A stretch of DNA of 64,000 bases from Prorocentrum cordatum (taxonomy: Eukaryota > Sar > Dinophyceae > Prorocentrales > Prorocentraceae), in the NCBI GenBank assembly GCA_963575745.1, contig CAUYUJ010008114.1:307035-371034 (forward strand), read 5' to 3'. The translations under genes were made by a program, and so were the position numbers. The notes below the pieces were generated by a model that saw only the letters and a list, made by a program, of their open reading frames with translations, was not told the origin of the DNA and did no database searches. Within the stretch, counting starts at the first letter, position 1. Each line of letters starts with the position of its first letter. Shown here piece by piece: positions 39,588 through 49,149 of the stretch.

Positions 39588-41262
39588 GCAGTTGGGAAGG
39601 TGGCAACATCACACAGAAACAACTCATCGTCGACTCCCAGGAAAATGTGGGAAATTCTTGACGCTTCGCGTATCCCCACCAGCTCATCCCTCGCCGGCAC
39701 ATGATCAGCGTTGTTAATTTTCTGCTGCTGGCACATGCTCAGCTGCTTCTTGGCCGGCACTTGTGCTGCGCCGTTAATTATCTGCCTTCCCGTGCGCTGT
39801 GTCCCAGCCTCGTTCTTACCGCCCTCTGGATTTTTCCGTGCCGGCCGCGAATCAAAAAAGTATCCCCACCAGCCCATCCAGAAACGACGCCCAAGCGAGT
39901 AGAGGAGATCATGGAAGCGGGGCAGCATACAGAGGAACAAGGGGCTGGGGAGGCCGTCGTACCCCAAGGGGGGGGGATGGAGGACGTCTCGGAGGCGGAA
40001 GAGAAGGAGGATGATGAGGGTGGGGAGGGAGGAATGAGGAGGAGGAGGAGGAGGAGGAGGAATAGGCGGATGATGATGTTGATGTTGATATTGATGATGC
40101 TGATGATGACGATGATGGTGGTGGTCTTGACGATGGTGATGGTGATGGTGATGGTGATAATGATGATGATGGTGACAATGAGGGGGAGGAGGAGAAGGAT
40201 AAGGGTGATCAGAAGAGTCAAAGGCCTCTTGAATGCCTCGCGGAGTCTCTTGGGATGTCTCTTGGGATACTCTTTGAGGTCTCTTGGGGCGTCTTGGGGG
40301 CCTCTTGGCGGTCCCGGGAGCTTCTTGGACCGTCTTGGGTGCCTCGTGGGAGCCTCTTGGGGCCTCTTGGGGGCCTCTTGGGGGTATTTTGGGGGACTCG
40401 TGGAGGCCTCTTGGGGCCTCCTGGTCGCCTCTTGGGGCCTCCTGGGCGCCTCTTGAGGCCCTCTTGGGGCGCTCTTGGGAGCCTTGGGAGCGCTCTTGGG
40501 GCCATCTTGGAGGTGATCGATCAAAGGAAGGGGGTTCCCTAATTAGCCTCCCCCCCTCGGGAGCCTCCAAAATCGGCCAAAACCCTAGTAAAACCAATGA
40601 TTTTGGCTTCCTATCTTGGGGCCAAAAGAGCCGTCCGACCGCTCGCGGAACCCTCCGTCCAGGTCCAGGGGAGGGGGTAGGGGGAGGGGTAATTCCCTCC
40701 CCAAGGGGGAAGAGGGAGGGGTGGAAGAGGATCTGTTCTAGACCACCTACGCCCAGAGGGCTGGTAGGACTTCTTGGGGGTCTTTTGAGAGCCTCTTGGA
40801 GGACTCTTGGGCGCCTCTTGGGGCATCCTGGGCGCCTCTTGGGACCCACTTGAGGCGCTCTAGGGAGCCTTCGGGGCGCTTTTGGGGCCATCTTGGAGGG
40901 AGTCGATAAAACAAAGGGGGGGGGGTTCAATTAGCCTCCCCCCTCGGGATCCTCCAAAATCGGCCAAAATCCTAGTAAAACCTATGATTTTGGCTTCCTA
41001 TCTTGGGGCCAAAAGAGCCGTCCGGCACCTCGCGGCCCGCCCCGTCCAGGTCCAGGGGAGGGGGTAGGGGGAGGGGTAAACCCCTCCCCAAGGGGGAAGA
41101 GAGAGGGGTGGAAGAGGATCTGCTCTAGACCACCTACGCCCAGAGGGCTGGTGGGATTATGGGAGGTGGGGGGGGGAAAGACGAAAAACCAGAAGACATC
41201 GGAAATACTATAGGGGAAGCCTTGGATTGGTGTCTATTTGTTGGTGTGTCCCAGGGCCCCTT
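39588..41262 (+). mobile_element. Family C element split by a D element
   Basis: The C left half (ACACAGAAACAACTCATCGT and AGGAAAATGTGGGAA) lies at 39588-39656. Its right half (ATGGGAGGTGGGGGGGG to TGTCCCAGGGCCCCTTC) lies at 41159-41262. Joining them with a single ATT restores the family pattern. Confidence 0.8.
39657..41155 (+). mobile_element. Family D element (copy 3), internally duplicated
   Basis: CTTGACGCTTCGCGTATCCC to CGCCCAGAGGGCTGGTGGG, flanked by ATT at 39654-39656 and 41156-41158. The right module is duplicated (about 40525-40770 and 40890-41155), and a second left-end-like GTATCCCCACCAGCCCATCC lies at 39862. GGA and GAT tracts (40030-40180) and a Q block lie inside. Confidence 0.85.
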
Positions 41263-41308
41263 CAGCAGCTCCCGGGTCGTGTGTCTGATGTTTGTTCCAC
41301 TTCTCTTG

Positions 41309-41443
41309 GCATCGCTCGGAAGTGTGCATTCTTCTTTCGGCGAGAACCATCGAGGACCATCCTGGGCCATCGAGCAAAAGGAACGCGCACGAAACCGAAA
41401 CATGCACAGGAAATGGACGCCCGAGCGACGGCAAGTTCTGCCA
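41309..41443 (+). mobile_element. Family F element
   Basis: GGCATCGCTCGGAAGTGTGC to GGACGCCCGAGCGACGGCAA. Confidence 0.85.
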
Positions 41444-41521
41444 GGTTCGGTCTTTCGCCCGAGGCCGCTCCCCGACGACCCCCGGGCCCGGGCACGGATC
41501 CCGGAAGCAGAGCGTACGATG

Positions 41522-41831
41522 AAGTCAGGCATGTCCCTCCACAAGAGGAGTTCAGGAGGGGAAAAATCACAAACACAATTAGTCGTCGATTCCCTAGAAA
41601 ATATTGGATAATATGGGAAGTGAGGGGGAAATCAAAAACCCAGAAAATATTGGAAAATATAGGGATTAGTTTTATTTGTGTGTATTTATTTGTGTCCCAG
41701 GGCCTCTTCAGGAGTATTCAAAGGCAGTCCAGAAATAGTCTGGGCACGATTGTTCTATTATGTCAGATGATTGGTTGGCACCTGTTTCGTTTTCAGCCCA
41801 AACCCGCCTTTAGGAGGACATGCCTGGCCGA
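41522..41831 (+). mobile_element. Family B element interrupted by a C element
   Basis: AAGTCAGGCATGTCCCTCCA on the left and CGCCTTTAGGAGGACATGCC on the right are B ends. C sits at 41551-41709. Confidence 0.85.
41551..41709 (+). mobile_element. Family C element nested in B
   Basis: TTCAGGAGGGGAAAAATCAC to CAGGGCCTCTTC, flanked by AGGAG at 41546-41550 and 41710-41714. Excision restores AGAGGAGTATTCAAAG, matching the intact B copy at 45036. Confidence 0.92.
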
Positions 41832-41867
41832 ATGCTGGCAGATAACTGGCGGAGGTGACGAAGACCT

Positions 41868-42152
41868 AGACGAGATGACATTGAACATCCGATGGATTTG
41901 CGAAGACATGGCTGTTGGAGGTCTCTGGTGTCCTCCCTCGCTCGCTCCACCGCCACCTTTCAGATCCAGCGGCGCTCCCGTCGTCCGCGTCACCGCCGTT
42001 CTCGCCTGCGCACCGCCGCCGCCGCGGCGTCTGTCGCCCAAGCCGCCGCCGCTCGCCTTCGCCGGCGCCTTCTTGGAAGGCGCCTTCGCCGTCGCCTTCC
42101 AAGAAGCGGCCTCCTCCTGAGATGCTTCCCCTCCTCCCTTATTTGGTCGGAG
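41868..42152 (-). CDS. Exon-like block, Lys/Ala-rich (histone-like character)
   Basis: The minus-strand frame reads SWKATAKAPSKKAPAKASGG, then a Gly-rich stretch and AVTRTTGAPLDLKGGG, with G/C-ending codons. The KAPSKKAPAKA pattern resembles the basic tails of linker histones or dinoflagellate histone-like proteins, but no globular domain is visible. The plus strand also carries a good-looking frame (41876-42120), so the strand is uncertain. Confidence 0.35.
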
Positions 42153-42309
42153 CAAGATGTACGACCGAGCTCGGTTCGCGGAGGGTACCCTGATGTTGTT
42201 CGTGGGTGTTGGATGCTCCTGTGCATCCCTGGGGAAGGCACCCTCGAAGGCTCCTCAGCTTGGGCCAGCGAAGGGTCTCGCGTTCTTGAAGGATGGTATC
42301 CTGCCCCGT

Positions 42310-42512
42310 GTCCGACCCCAGGCACGCGACGTGCCGACTGGTTCGGGACGGCGGCCCTGGATGTCCCGACACTTTCCCCGGGACCGGCGTTTCGTCCTGC
42401 GTCCTTTTGTTGACGGTCCGACCTCCCGAGGCCCGGCGAGGGCCCCCCCGGCGCCGAAAAGAGCCAAACACCCCCCGTCCTGATTGTTCCAACGACGCGA
42501 TCATGTCTGGGG
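42310..42512 (+). mobile_element. Family E element
   Basis: CCCCAGGCACGCGACGTGCC to GACGCGATCATGTCTGGGG, complete. Confidence 0.85.
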
Positions 42513-42514
42513 CC

Positions 42515-42740
42515 ATACCCCTCTCCGCGCGCCGCCTGGGCGGCGCACGAGAGCTGGCGCGCGGGAGAGCGACAACTCCTCCGTGCCCCGCCCCGCGGCG
42601 AGGTGCCTGCGGGGGGCCGGGCGGCGAGGCGGAGCCGGGCGGCGACGGGGCCGAGGCGGGCCGTGCCCTCTTCGCTGCTGGCTGGTGGGGCAGACTTGCC
42701 TGTGGGCTCGGAGCGGGGGCACCGATCCCAGACCTCCTCC
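42515..42740 (+). CDS. Exon-like block, Gly/Ala-rich hypothetical
   Basis: The frame includes GGEAEPGGDGAEAGRALFAA and GWWGRLACGLGAGAPIPDLL with GC3-rich codons. It is bounded by an E element upstream and an F element downstream. Confidence 0.35.
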
Positions 42741-42741
42741 C

Positions 42742-42876
42742 TGGCATCGCTCGGGCGTGCGCACTGTTTCTCGGCGAGGACCGTCGAGGACCATCCTGGA
42801 CCATCGAGCAAGCCAAGCACGCACGAGACCGAAAACAGGCAAGGGAAATGGACGTCCGAGCGACGGCAAGCCCCGC
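42742..42876 (+). mobile_element. Family F element
   Basis: GGCATCGCTCGGGCGTGCGC to GGACGTCCGAGCGACGGCAA. Confidence 0.85.
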
Positions 42877-42894
42877 GCTGCGAAGAGAAGACGA

Positions 42895-43040
42895 TGTTCG
42901 GCCTCCAGTGGCTCTCAATGAGCCCCAGGACCGTTACAAAACGGTTCAGGATGGAAACCCGGTCCCGGGGAACAGGTCGAAATCTCTGGGGGGCGACGTC
43001 ATGAAAAAACCATGGCGTCGGGGGTCTGAGATAGGGGGGG
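42895..43040 (-). mobile_element. Family E fragment
   Basis: AGCCCCAGGACCGTTACAAA and ACCCGGTCCCGGGGAACAGG are E-like. Termini absent. Confidence 0.5.
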
Positions 43041-43135
43041 AAGGAGGGGTGGATCCCAGACCTGACCGCATCGTACCGAGATCGCGACCGAGATTGTTAA
43101 GAAGTCCGGGAAACTAGGTCGGAGCCGCATCGGCC

Positions 43136-43290
43136 ACGAATCACCCATGGTAGATCGCCGATGGGGGTCTGCTAGCTCCGCCCCGCCCAGGAGCGTGCGG
43201 AGTCGCTATCGGGGGCCTATCGCTGATCTATCGGCGATGTATCGCCGATTCCAGGTCGATTCCCCCCCCCCCCCCCGTGTGCCAGTCCCC
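43136..43290 (+). repeat. Family S repeat
   Basis: CGAATCACCCATGGTAGATC, GCTATCGGGGGCCTATCGCT and GCCGATTCCAGGTCGA. A second copy lies at 63420-63540. Confidence 0.8.
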
Positions 43291-43313
43291 CCTGTCGCTG
43301 CCAGTCATTGTTG

Positions 43314-43443
43314 GTATCGCTCGGACGTGTGCATTTTTGCTCGGCGAGGATCATCGTGGAGCATCCTGGATCCTTTGGCGAGACATACGCGCGCGAGGCC
43401 GAAAAATCCAGGGGGCATGGACGTCCGAGCGATGGCAAGCATT
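43314..43443 (+). mobile_element. Family F element
   Basis: GGTATCGCTCGGACGTGTGC to GGACGTCCGAGCGATGGCAA. Confidence 0.85.
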
Positions 43444-43458
43444 GGAGTGGGCGTAATC

Positions 43459-43621
43459 TTAAGTCGGGCCTGTCCCTCTACAGGGGGAAGATTCAAAAAA
43501 ATAGTAAAACAATAGTCTGGGGACAATTTTTTGGAGTACTTTGGGGCATCTTTTGGATCTGGTGTGAGTATCTTTTATCTTTCGGCCAGAATCCCCCTGT
43601 AGGGGGACAGGCCCGACCTGA
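43459..43621 (+). mobile_element. Family B element
   Basis: TTAAGTCGGGCCTGTCCCTC to ACAGGCCCGACCTGA, flanked by the perfect 8-bp repeat GCGTAATC (43451-43458 and 43622-43629). Confidence 0.95.
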
Positions 43622-43639
43622 GCGTAATCCCGTCCCTCT

Positions 43640-43840
43640 TTTCCGCCCGCCCTCCTCTCGGTGTCGGCCTGCTGCCTCGAGGCGGCCGCCCAGCTGTACG
43701 GGCCCTCGCTCGCAGGACGGCCACTCGACTTGGCGTGGCGCTGCGAGTCCGCTCGCGGGCACGGCGCTCGCGGCAGCTTGCAGTCGGTTCGCCTGAGGAG
43801 GAGGAGGAGGAGGAGGAGGAGGAGGAGGTCGGTTCGCCTC
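43640..43840 (+). CDS. Exon-like block with in-frame GGA insertion
   Basis: The frame reads CLEAAAQLYGPSLAGRPLDL, then AWRCESARGHGARGSLQSVR, strongly GC3-biased. It is broken by a 45-bp in-frame GGA segment bracketed by GTCGGTTCGCCT (43783-43794 and 43828-43839). A donor GTAAGG follows at 43841. No family recognised. Confidence 0.5.
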
Positions 43841-44560
43841 GTAAGGACGCGCGCGTTCATCTGGGGTGCCCTTGAGAGCCTTTGCCTCTGCGGCCCGGCC
43901 CGTCCTCTGCGCTTTCGCTGGCCTCTCCCTGGGTTGGGGTACACTTGCGTCTCCGGGGGTGTTGGCCGCCCGCTGCCCCCCCAAACATCCAACCTCGTCC
44001 TCCAAGGGTCTTGCATACTTACCATCCGTCCTTAATACACGTGTTGACTGTAGTGGTTTCACGATTGCGTCCCCTGGCTTGTCGCGGTGTTGTTGTGTCC
44101 GCCCCATCCCTTTCAAGGGGCTCTCGCGGCATCGGAGGTTTTGAGGCTTTCGGGCTTTCGAGGCTGGCATTGTCCCTTGGTGGTGTTATTTCCTCGCCCC
44201 CTTCTCCCCCTCCCTCTCCCTCCACAAGGGGGCACTCTGAAGACTACTCTCCTCTCTCATCCGAAGATGTCCGAAGAGTGGCCGCCCCCCCCCTCCGCTT
44301 ACTTGGTTCTATTACACGCACGTGTTGCGAGAACGAGCTGTTCTTTCGTGCTCTCTGGATTCAATCCCTCCGCATCAGGTTTTGTCAAGCACCGTATTTT
44401 CGCGAACTGGCGTGTCATGGTCTTGCGCCATCCAAGTGTTTCCAGTTTTTTTCACAACTGGTGCTCTTGCTGGAGCGTGGGCCTCACTTTCGGATCGGCG
44501 CTGTGCTGCCGTTGCTCAGAATGGCGCTCCCACTCTAGCGTTAGCCATGTTTCTCTGGAT
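43841..44560. other. Pyrimidine-biased spacer, possible intron
   Basis: Begins at the GTAAGG donor. Contains an open plus frame of 218 codons (43882-44538) without coding-type bias and a CTCCCCCTCCC stretch near 44200. I do not call a gene. Confidence 0.4.
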
Positions 44561-45030
44561 CCCACAGGTCTCGCAGGCACCACAGGCCCCCATGTCCCAA
44601 CGGAGCTACAAGTGACGCAGATCGCCCCACAGATCCCACCGACCTGACAGGTTCCACAGGTCCCACGCGTGTCGTTGGTCTCGCCTGCTGCATGTCCGAC
44701 AGGTCTGACAGGTCCCGCAGGTTCCAGAGTTGTCGCATGCCCCCCATGTCCCACAGGTCCCGCCGGTGCCACGAGGAGGAAGAGGAGGAGGAGGAGGAGG
44801 AGGAAGAGGAAGAGGGGGAGGAAGAAGATGTAGAGGGGGAGGAGGAGTTGGAAGAGGAGGAGTTGGAGGATGAGGAGGAGGAGGAGGAGGAGAAGGAGGA
44901 GGAGGGGGTCCCCAGGTCTCGCTGGTCTCACAGGTCCCACAGTTCCAACAGGTCCCATAGGTGTCGCAGGTGCCACAGGGCCCACAGGCCACAGGGGTCC
45001 CCCAGATCGCACAGGTCCCACAAGTTTTGG
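44560..45030. repeat. CCACAGGTC short repeat split by GGA tract
   Basis: TCCCACAGGTCTCGCAGGTCC-type 9-12 bp units (44560-44770 and 44920-45030) give collagen-like Gly-Pro-Val triplets on the minus strand. A GGA tract (44773-44910) splits the array. Confidence 0.85.
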
Positions 45031-45035
45031 GTGGG

Positions 45036-45186
45036 GCGTGTTCCTCCACTGGAGGAGTATTCAAGAATAGTGCAACAATAGTCTGGGGACGATTTTTTGA
45101 CTATGTTCGAATATGTTTGATTATGTATTGGGCTATGTTTCATTTCCCTTCCAAAATCCGCCTTTAGGAGGACATGCCCGACCTCA
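45036..45186 (+). mobile_element. Family B element
   Basis: GGGGCGTGTTCCTCCACTGG to GGAGGACATGCCCGACCTCA with AATAGTCTGGGGACGATTTT. It serves as the intact reference for the nested 41522 copy. Confidence 0.85.
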
Positions 45187-45321
45187 CCCCAGGTCGCACA
45201 TGTCCCACGAGTTTCCCTATTCCCGATTGCGCATAACACGATAGGGGTCTCCTGTTGAATTCCAGGTCGGCTATGACGCGTCCGCGGATGCAGGAAACAT
45301 CCGCGCAGGGGGCAGGAATGG

Positions 45322-45500
45322 GAGGGAGGGATTGGATCTTGGATCTGACGCGAGCGCACCCAGCTTGCCCTTGCCCTCTCTCCCGGCCCTCGTCGATTTC
45401 TGCCTGGGCTCCACCTCGGGGGCGGCCGATCTCTCGGAGCGGGAGTTGGCTTCTTTTCCCCCGGCGGCTTGCAGTTGTCGTCCCCGACACAAGGAGGGGG
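45322..45500 (+). CDS. Exon-like block, hypothetical
   Basis: The frame reads LDLGSDASAPSLPLPSLPAL, then VDFCLGSTSGAADLSERELA and SFPPAACSCRPRHKE. It looks protein-like with few low-complexity residues. An acceptor-like CATCCGCGCAG lies at about 45308. Confidence 0.4.
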
Positions 45501-45826
45501 GGGGGAGGGGGGGGAAAGGCACCTCCACCCCCAACTGGCCCCCTCCCCTCTCCTGGGGCGGAGCCAGAGAGCTTCGGCCCCCAGCCGTAAGGATGTTTCC
45601 GAGCAGGGGCACGGAGACCTAGACATGCGACGCCCTGATGTTTTGAAAACCGCGTCTCTGGAAGGCCCGACCCTTTCCCTGGGACTCGTTTTCGTCCCGA
45701 GTCGTTTTTTGGCGGTCCCGAGGCCCGGCGAGGGCCCCCCGGGGCCGAGACTAGCCAAAGACATCCCATCCAGGTTGTTGTTGTTGTTGGTGTTGTTGTT
45801 GTTGGTGGTGGTGGTGGTGGTGTTGG

Positions 45827-45865
<39 letters not shown>

Positions 45866-46728
45866 GATTGTTGTTGTTGTTGTGATTGTTGCTGTTGTTG
45901 CTGTTGTTGTTGCTGCGGTTGTTGTTGTTTTTGGTATTGTTGTTGTTGATATTGCTGTTGTTGAATATTATTACTTCTAAAGAATAATTATTGTTGGGCC
46001 CCCTGGTGCACGCCCCCCCCGCCGCGCCTAGGCCGCAGCCACGTTTTCATCATTTTCGTGAGGAAGCCTCAGGTAAAACGATGTGATCCAGATCCGGTTG
46101 TTTTGTTGTAATCCGTTTTCCCTTGCAAAAAACACTATAAAATGACATTTCTTGTTCTAATATAATCAAATTTCAAGAATCCCTTGCAAAAAATAAGGTA
46201 AAGTGGACATTCGCGCGCGCAAGACGAAATCCTTCCAAAAGCTTAGTGTTCGGAGCGATTTTAACATAAAAACATCAAAAAACCAATGGTTTTTCAACAA
46301 AAAAATGTCAAAATCTCATCCCGCGCGCTCTTGCGGATTCGTAGGAAACCCAACACTTTTTAAACATTTCTGTCAAACGGGCTTTTGCGAGCAACTTTTT
46401 CGAACTTCTGCGACAACGGTTGCGCACCTGCCAGGGCCATCATCCCTGTCAAATAATACCATGCGGGACACATTCGTTTTTTCTTCGCGCGCGCACGCCG
46501 AAATCTCCAAAAACCATTGGGCTTCTTAAGAATTTTAGCACCGCGCATCATAAAATCACACGAATCGCACCGTAGGTCCTCGAAAAACACCTGCACGACT
46601 TTTCAAAATTTCCACCCGCGCGCGCTGTCCGAACCCCTCCTTCCGTTCTCTCTTCTCTCCTTTCCTCCTTGTCCTGCTCCTCCTCCTCCTCCTCCTCCGG
46701 CGGGGGGCGTGAGGATCCGGCATCGCTC

Positions 46729-46945
46729 ACAACCATCGGGACAACCATCGGGACAACCATCGGAACAACCATCGGGACAACCATCGGGACAATCATCGGG
46801 ACAGTCATCGGGACAACGATCGGGACAAGCACAACCATCAGGACAACCATCGGGACAATCATCGGGACAACGATCGGGACAACCACAACCATCAGGACAA
46901 CCATCGGGACAACCATCGAGACAACCATCGGGACAACCATATCCT
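46729..46945. repeat. 12-bp ATCGGGACAACC minisatellite
   Basis: About 18 units of ATCGGGACAACC with point variants, inside the segment unique to KA copy 1. The same unit recurs at 56092-56200. Confidence 0.95.
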
Positions 46946-47076
46946 CTCTCTCTTGTGTATTCCCACATCCCTCAGGAATTTGCCCTAAAGATGTGATCAA
47001 CTATCTTGTGAGTACGTATCATGTGTATCATGTGTATCATGTACCATATGCATCATATGCAACAGATGTTCTGTGG

Positions 47077-47165
47077 AAGGCTTAACAACTTCTGTGGGTT
47101 AACAAGGCTTAACAACTTCTGTGGGTGTACGAACGTAGGCTTAACAACTTCTGTGGGTGTGTACT
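47077..47165. repeat. GGCTTAACAACTTCTGTGGG tandem units
   Basis: Three units of about 22 bp with variable spacers next to arm K. Confidence 0.85.
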
Positions 47166-47373
47166 CCACGCCAGTGTAGTAGCCACGGTCGTCCGCAGGC
47201 CACGAAGTGAAGTGTCCGAACGTCATAGGGCGGGAAGCTGGGTGTGGGTGGTGGCGAAGAGTCGTGTGGATATTTGGTAGAGCTTGCACTGCCCCCCCAC
47301 AAAGTGGGGGTATTGGCTGGCGTCGCATGAAAACCCTGGCACTGGTGAGAACACTGAGCGTTCGGGTAAAGTG

Positions 47374-47448
<75 letters not shown>

Positions 47449-47628
47449 GGTGTTGTTGTTGCTGTTGTTGTTGTTGTTGACGACGCGATCCTGTCTGGGG
47501 TGTCAGCGCGGCCTGCTGGATGTGCGGCTTGGGTGGTGGTGGCTTTCCAGGGGCGTTCAGGGGATCGGAGGTCGGAGGTGTGAGTCAAGCAGTGGCGAAG
47601 CGTCTAGGCTCGCTTATAGCCCAACCAG

Positions 47629-47810
47629 ACAATGTTCTAAGAACCTTTTGTGGTTTCCACGAAATGTTCTTAGAACATTTCTGGCGGAGTCTGTCTTGTT
47701 TTAGCACATCGGGTTTATGTTCTAAGAACATGGTTTTTGTTATTAGAACATGTTTGGGTATTAAGAACATTTCGTAGTATGACAATAGGAATGCCGGGAC
47801 GGTCGGTCCC
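47629..47810. repeat. Family U repeat with TGTTCTAAGAACA palindromes
   Basis: AATGTTCTAAGAACC, AATGTTCTTAGAACATT and ATGTTCTAAGAACAT lie within 100 bp. It ends GGAATGCCGGGACGGTCGGT. Confidence 0.75.
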
Positions 47811-47865
47811 TTCTCAAGTAGGGCTGAGGGTCAGAGAGCGACTTCCCCTGCAGGACCATCGGCGT

Positions 47866-48080
47866 CACCCCAGCATACTTTTATTATATGTGCGTTGCCC
47901 CCCCAGGGGCGACGCGCGCACCGAGAAAGCTTACAGTATGTGCGTCGCGGCGGGCGCTTTCTGGCCACACCGCTCGGGAAACGATGTACTACAATATGGG
48001 TATACTATATGTTCGGGTCGGACGCGCGCCTCCAAGAAGGACGTATAGTATTAGTATGTCTCTTTGCGTCCCGCATCAAA
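47866..48080 (+). repeat. Family J repeat
   Basis: Shares GGCGTCACCCCAGCATAC, TTTCTGGCCACACCGCTCGG and GGGTCGGACGCGCGCCTCCA with the 25956 copy. Confidence 0.85.
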
Positions 48081-48383
48081 ACAGGGACGTCGAGGTGGTC
48101 AGACGCCTCGCTAGTGAAGCCGACGAAGATGTGCCAAAGCCCAACCGTCCGCCCGTGTCCAAAGTTGTGGCTCGACGCCGGGTGCGGTGCGCATCAGTTT
48201 CAGTTTGACCGAACAGGCTGGCTGTGCCCCTTGGCGCCCGTTTTGGGTGCTCTGCAGACCTGACCCCCCAGCCCTACTCAAGCCATGGCCCGAGAGCCGG
48301 CGGCGGCGACGAGGGGATTGGCTCGTGGGGTGAATCGACCCCGAATGGCCCGTGGATCGCCGATGATGGTCAGCCACGCGCAG

Positions 48384-48523
48384 AGGGGGGTGGGGGGAGG
48401 GGGGAGGGCTTCTTAGAAGCACCCCTGCTTCTTAGAAGGCGCGGGCCTTATCTATAGATGTAAGGCCGGCGCCTTCTAAGAAGCAGCCTCCTTCTAAGAA
48501 GCCCCCCTCTCCCCTCTACCCCC
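48384..48523. repeat. Long imperfect palindrome built on CTTCTAAGAAG
   Basis: GGGCTTCTTAGAAGCACC and GCTTCTTAGAAGGCGC are mirrored by GCGCCTTCTAAGAAGCAGCC and CTTCTAAGAAGCCCC around a CTATAG centre near 48454. Confidence 0.88.
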
Positions 48524-48595
48524 TTGTGCGCGCCGCCAAGATGGCCAGATAGCTGATCCCTCCCAGGAGCCTGCGGTTTTGTTAGCGGGGGCCTG

Positions 48596-48752
48596 CCTCG
48601 AAGGGGAGAAGAAAACGCCACAGGCAGAACCGTCCAGAGCTCTGCGCGAATTTCTTGGATCCGCGCTGGGCCCCCCGGCGGCGCCGCCGGTGCCGCCCCA
48701 GGCGCGCTCCGCGCGCCAAGGAAGAGGGAGATCCAGCGCAGATCCAAGGAGG
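48596..48752. mobile_element. Family A foldback element, right end cut
   Basis: AGAAGAAAACGCCACAGGCA, GCGAATTTCTTGGATCCGC and CCAGCGCAGATCCAAGGAGG. The outer right arm is missing. Confidence 0.8.
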
Positions 48753-48830
48753 AGGGGGGTCCAGCTGGCTGGTTCCCCCCCGTGAGCTGGCCTTCCTCAC
48801 AGTGCCCCCTCGCCGCCCCTGCCCCCAGGT

Positions 48831-49140
48831 GCGTGCCTCCGCCGGGCGCTTCCGCGCCTCGGTCGGCACGGCTTTCGTCGCGGGTCGCGCGGCTTCGGTC
48901 AGGTGCGCTTCGACCATCCACGGAGACCGAAGCGTGGAAAAACACCTCGTGTTGTCGTCGTCGTCGTCGTCGTCGTGGTGCCTCCGAGGTCGTCGTGCCT
49001 CCACCGCCTCCGCCACCCTCCTCCCGCGCAGTGCCTCTGCTGCGTCGCTGCGCCCCTCTGCTCCGCTCTTGCGGCCCGGTGGCCGTCGTTTTTTCTGCCG
49101 GCAGTTCGCCCATGGGCGCGGGCCGCCCGCCCCCCGACCC
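48831..49140 (+). CDS. Exon-like block, Ser/Ala/Arg-rich hypothetical
   Basis: After CCTGCCCCCAG the frame reads VRASAGRFRASVGTAFVAGR, then AASVRCASTIHGDRSVEKHL. A Ser run from a GTC microsatellite follows, then RRFFCRQFAHGRGPP. GC3 is high throughout. It ends beside a C element. Confidence 0.4.
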
Positions 49141-49149
49141 CCCACAGGA

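Larger units (their letters stand above)
45773..47479 (-). mobile_element. KA composite element bounded by TTG arrays (copy 1)
   Basis: Order on the plus strand: TTG array (45773-45963), AT-rich arm A (45964-46506, with CCCTTGCAAAAAATAAGGTA), about 660 bp not present in copy 2, arm K (47166-47372, with CCCCACAAAGTGGGGGTATT), TTG array (47373-47479). Copy 2 at 50528-51329 is inverted. No transposase is visible. Confidence 0.75.
45619..47500 (+). mobile_element. Family E element split by the KA composite
   Basis: The E left part (45619-45772, through CCATCCAGGTTG) and right end (ACGACGCGATCCTGTCTGGGG at about 47480-47500) flank 1.7 kb of foreign sequence. In intact copies, for example 42310-42512, these parts are contiguous (GATTGTTCCAACGACGCG). 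Confidence 0.85.

Noticed and set aside
39446-40930. 494-residue minus-strand frame
   Set aside because: Spans a D element with GAT, GGA and Q repeats; no protein-like core.
44009-44020. CATACTTACC resembling the 5' end of U1 snRNA
   Set aside because: Identity stops after ten bases and no U1 fold or Sm site follows.
43882-44538. 218-residue frame after the GTAAGG donor
   Set aside because: No GC3 bias and pyrimidine-rich, so more likely intron; kept only as a note.
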